64,000 nt of DNA. Source: an uncultured Bacteroides sp. Its GTDB lineage: Bacteria > Bacillota > Clostridia > Lachnospirales > Lachnospiraceae. Of the stretch, positions 61,296 through 64,000 are shown in pieces. The notes below the pieces were generated by a model that searched no databases, was not told the DNA's origin, and saw only the letters and a list, made by a program, of their open reading frames with translations. The translations under genes and the position numbers were made by a program. The first letter of the stretch is position 1, and every line of letters begins with the position of its first letter. The stretch covers positions 62,001 to 126,000 of the forward strand of contig CAMECH010000001.1 of NCBI GenBank assembly GCA_945913015.1. The letters run 5' to 3'.

Positions 61296-62510
61296 TTATT
61301 TAAATAAATTCATATTTCTGACAACCCTGCTTCTGGCACCTGCCTTTCTCACTATATCAAAGCTTGAAACTCCTCTTATTCTCCGGTTATTAATCAAAAA
61401 TACCACCAGTGTCTTTATCCACAAATATGGCCATAGTAAAACATTTTTTGAATGTTTTGGATTATTCAGCTTCATCTGGTGATGAAATTCACGCGCATAA
61501 TCAGTAAATGAGCTGCCACGCATAACCACCATCCTGTCTTTAGCTGATTTCCCAAATTCCTCGGCAGACAGAATTTCCTTCATAAATTCCTGCAGTTCAT
61601 CCCGTGTATATTCTGCAATGCCGAGAAAGGAGACATTTTCCGGCTTAAGCCCAAGATACTCGACACACACCGCAGTTACTATTCTCACGAAGCCTTCGAC
61701 TCTTGATTCCCTTATCATCTGCAAAAATTTGTTTTTATCCCCTTCGCCTATATCCCTGTTCCAGAATACCACCCAGTCGCAAAGCAGCTTTAAACCAAAC
61801 CCTGACCGAAGAAAATGCTGCAGCATATGAAGCATAAGATAATATGCATCATACGCATCTGTAAGCACTGAAAGACTGTACCCCAGTATTACGGTATGCA
61901 CTCTGTTGTCCATATATTCATCAGCCAGATTGTTCACATAGCTGTTCATCTGCTCATTATCAAACGGCTCTGCCAGCATTCTGTGAAGTTCAATATTTAT
62001 TCCTTCATCTGACCAAAATTCAGTATGGTGCTGTGAATGCTGCCTGTCCTTTACTTTATATCCGCATTTTTCAAGCAGCCGGCAGGCATGTTCAAAGCTT
62101 TCACCGTTTTTCACAAACAGATCAATATCACCTGATTTTCTAAGTTCCGGTACCGGATAAAATCTTGCAGCAGATGCCCCCTTTAAAAGAATCACATCTA
62201 TTCCTTCATTTTCCATAAGGTTTATCATATTTCCCGATACACACAGAAGCTTGTGGCTTTGCAGAAATGTTCTCTGCGCGGCACATTTTGCATCATTAAG
62301 GACGTTTTGCGGAACATTTTCCATGCGGCTCATCACATCGTAAATGAGCGGAAGCACTGCATGTTTTCCTGCCATACCCGCAACCTTATCCCAGTCTGCT
62401 CCGGCATTTTCTGAATATATATCCCTGTCAGGCAGCCCTTCCGATGGCACAATAGCATTTTTTAATAACCCAAGAAGAATTTCTTCTTCCGGTTTAAATC
62501 CATTACCCAT
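61296..62510 (-). CDS. Nucleotidyltransferase family protein (NTP_transf_5)
   Basis: 404 residues from the ATG at 62510; the ribosome site is weak. IDVILLKGASAARFYP near residue 103 and KSGDIDLFVKN near 125 match the nucleotidyltransferase fold with its DxD metal ligands. Members of this family appear in lasso-peptide clusters (for instance beside the kinase in paeninodin-type loci) and may nucleotidylate peptides or toxins. It overlaps the flippase gene by eight bases and precedes the second precursor-like peptide by about 70 bases. Its substrate here is unknown. Confidence 0.85.
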   Translation of the reverse strand: MGNGFKPEEEILLGLLKNAIVPSEGLPDRDIYSENAGADWDKVAGMAGKHAVLPLIYDVMSRMENVPQNVLNDAKCAAQRTFLQSHKLLCVSGNMINLMENEGIDVILLKGASAARFYPVPELRKSGDIDLFVKNGESFEHACRLLEKCGYKVKDRQHSQHHTEFWSDEGINIELHRMLAEPFDNEQMNSYVNNLADEYMDNRVHTVILGYSLSVLTDAYDAYYLMLHMLQHFLRSGFGLKLLCDWVVFWNRDIGEGDKNKFLQMIRESRVEGFVRIVTAVCVEYLGLKPENVSFLGIAEYTRDELQEFMKEILSAEEFGKSAKDRMVVMRGSSFTDYAREFHHQMKLNNPKHSKNVLLWPYLWIKTLVVFLINNRRIRGVSSFDIVRKAGARSRVVRNMNLFK

Positions 62511-64000
62511 GCTTTCTTTTCTCAACTAACCCCTTTAACTTGTTAAATATAAATATAAACTCCTTTGAACGGCAGTTCAACAGGCAAATAATAGCATTTG
62601 GCACAACAATGCATATAATCGCCTTTAACAGAATCTGTTTTGCAAAACCGCCCATGACAAATGAGCATATTCTGTCTGTCATAAACCACAATACCGCCGT
62701 TTCTGCGACATATTTAATATATTTTGCAAAATACTGCCATACCGGGCTTTTGAAATGGTGTTTATACAGCACATACGGTTCAACCCATACCGTTGTAAGC
62801 AGCATGCTAATTGTTGTTCCCATAAATACCCCTATGGTCCCGTACATTCCGGCAAGGACTATTGATATGCCAAGATTCAGCACTGCCTCAACAATTGCCT
62901 TATGCCTGTCAAACCAGAAAAGCCCTATTGAATTGCGAAATACAAGTGTTGCTCTGCCCATACCTGTAAGGAAAAAATTAACACACAAAACAAGTACTAT
63001 TTCCTTTGAAAAAAGATACTGTTCCCCAAAACTCAGCTCCACAAACGGATTGAGCAGCTCAAATAATCCGATTGCAGCAAATGCATATATCCAGTGCGTT
63101 GCAAACAGTACGGATTCAAAAACCTCCCTGACACGCTTCGCATCCGATGTAACATTGAGATTCCCGACGCTCGCGGTTATCCCCTGAAAGCATTCCGTAA
63201 GCACCTGCTGTACCGACGCTATAACAAGATAATAATTAGAGTAACACCCGACACTTACAATTCCGACAAGTGAAGACAAAATGAGGTTATCTGTGTTATT
63301 CACCACAACGCTGCCCATTTTATGCATAAGCATTGCACGTATATTGCGGAAATTTGAATTTTTCTCATCCTTCGGGAGCGGTTTTACATTTTTCTCTTTG
63401 AGAAACGGATACATGGAATCCGCTTTTATTGAAATTGCAACATTTGATATCAGCGTAGTCGCAATACTCACAAACAGGAACAGATAAAAGTTCTTTGTAA
63501 ATACCAGTATCACTATCTGAAGTATATCCTGTATAATCCATGACGTTGTCTTATACACCGTTCCAATATACATAAGCTGGTGTGCATCAATCATTGTCTT
63601 CTTGTATACAAGGACATATGAAAGTGCGGTATTTACCAGATACAGTATGTAAATAAATGTAAGATGCTCAATATCCGGCTTATTCTTAATAAGCACATCC
63701 ATAAACGGTATAACCAGAAGGCCGAGGCCGAATACAATAAGCGCTACCGTATTATAGAACCGCCTGAAAAGCTGCATTACAGACTTCTGCTTTTCAAAAT
63801 CACTGTCTGCAATCGGTTTGTATAACGCAAATGCTATCGCCGTTTCCAGTCCCATCTCCGATAAAGACAGTATATTAAGAATATCCATGAAAAGGCCGTT
63901 AATACCCACATAGCTCTCACTGAGCGTATGCGTAAACACGACTCTTAACACATACCCCATAATTATTGCCAGTGCCCTTGAAAACATTGCTATGGTAGTA
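62503..64000 (-). CDS. Polysaccharide flippase-like (MOP superfamily) protein, 5' end cut by window
   Basis: The frame stays open to the window edge, so the true start lies outside; an internal ATG at 63987 gives 494 residues. Repeated membrane helices and the N-terminal MGYVLRVVFTHTLSESYVGINGLFMDILN pattern match the oligosaccharide-flippase branch common in Lachnospiraceae (HTLGxEYLGINGLFxNIL). Such proteins move lipid-linked oligosaccharides or related molecules across the membrane. It overlaps the nucleotidyltransferase gene. Whether it belongs to the peptide locus or to a polysaccharide cluster beyond the window cannot be told. Confidence 0.85.
   Translation of the reverse strand, partial: TTIAMFSRALAIIMGYVLRVVFTHTLSESYVGINGLFMDILNILSLSEMGLETAIAFALYKPIADSDFEKQKSVMQLFRRFYNTVALIVFGLGLLVIPFMDVLIKNKPDIEHLTFIYILYLVNTALSYVLVYKKTMIDAHQLMYIGTVYKTTSWIIQDILQIVILVFTKNFYLFLFVSIATTLISNVAISIKADSMYPFLKEKNVKPLPKDEKNSNFRNIRAMLMHKMGSVVVNNTDNLILSSLVGIVSVGCYSNYYLVIASVQQVLTECFQGITASVGNLNVTSDAKRVREVFESVLFATHWIYAFAAIGLFELLNPFVELSFGEQYLFSKEIVLVLCVNFFLTGMGRATLVFRNSIGLFWFDRHKAIVEAVLNLGISIVLAGMYGTIGVFMGTTISMLLTTVWVEPYVLYKHHFKSPVWQYFAKYIKYVAETAVLWFMTDRICSFVMGGFAKQILLKAIICIVVPNAIICLLNCRSKEFIFIFNKLKGLVEKRKHG

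Overview
The window reads as a chromosome segment of an anaerobic gut Firmicute of the family Lachnospiraceae (Clostridia). Support comes from low-to-moderate GC coding with strong GGAGG-type ribosome sites, a reverse rubrerythrin next to a PerR-like regulator, two phosphofructokinases of non-classical active-site type, a large SRP RNA near dnaX-ybaB-recR, and many Lachnospiraceae-type envelope proteins. A pectinesterase and a Cthe_2159-like (acidic-sugar-binding) lipoprotein point to a pectin user such as the Lachnospira/Eubacterium eligens group; that species-level guess is inference only.

Layout. 1-6.9 kb: citrate synthase (cut by the window edge), a multidomain pectinesterase, a GGDEF sensor, a small secreted protein. 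7.0-8.6 kb: a decayed-looking type I toxin-antitoxin locus, then rubrerythrin and a PerR-like repressor with two Per-box-like operators. 8.7-11.2 kb: M18 aminopeptidase and branched-chain aminotransferase. 11.3-18.1 kb (minus): one long operon of MoxR ATPase, DUF58, membrane transglutaminase, flavin reductase, UgtP/MGDG-type glycosyltransferase and PlsY-like acyltransferase. 18.2-24.0 kb (minus): BlaI-type repressor, two-component pair, and a VTC/DUF4956/Cthe_2159-like operon. 24.16-32.40 kb: a complete-looking filamentous (inovirus-like) prophage in the 3' end of a tRNA-Lys(CTT) gene. 32.6-40.3 kb: thioredoxin, TrmB, a D,D-carboxypeptidase, MATE exporter, PPi-type PFK, transketolase. 40.3-50.1 kb (minus): a long TPR/degenerate AAA protein and a three-gene MukB/Wadjet-like condensin (JetA-JetB-JetC-like, without JetD). 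50.1-54.6 kb (minus): recR, ybaB, dnaX, a second PFK and the SRP RNA. 54.8-55.7 kb: an ART-type (DUF3990) toxin pair. 55.8-64 kb: HD-GYP protein, then an unusual peptide-modification and export locus with two small precursor-like peptides, an S26 peptidase, a PqqD-HPr-kinase fusion, an ABC exporter, a nucleotidyltransferase and a flippase.

Two regions deserve most attention. The prophage has a single-stranded-DNA phage gene order: ssDNA-binding-like protein, coat protein with a strong terminator behind it, a secreted adsorption-like protein, several tiny membrane proteins, a Zot ATPase, a Rep_trans initiator and a tyrosine integrase, followed by a 0.7-kb non-coding region full of palindromes. 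The right-end locus encodes two peptides with the same nine-residue motif (EGVFAASGD) at the same residue positions 17-25, beside enzymes known from the tailoring of lasso peptides but without any lasso cyclase; this looks like an uncharacterised RiPP-like system.

A third, genome-level observation is a family of short palindromic repeats that sit directly against start codons and supply the ribosome-binding sequence of several unrelated genes.
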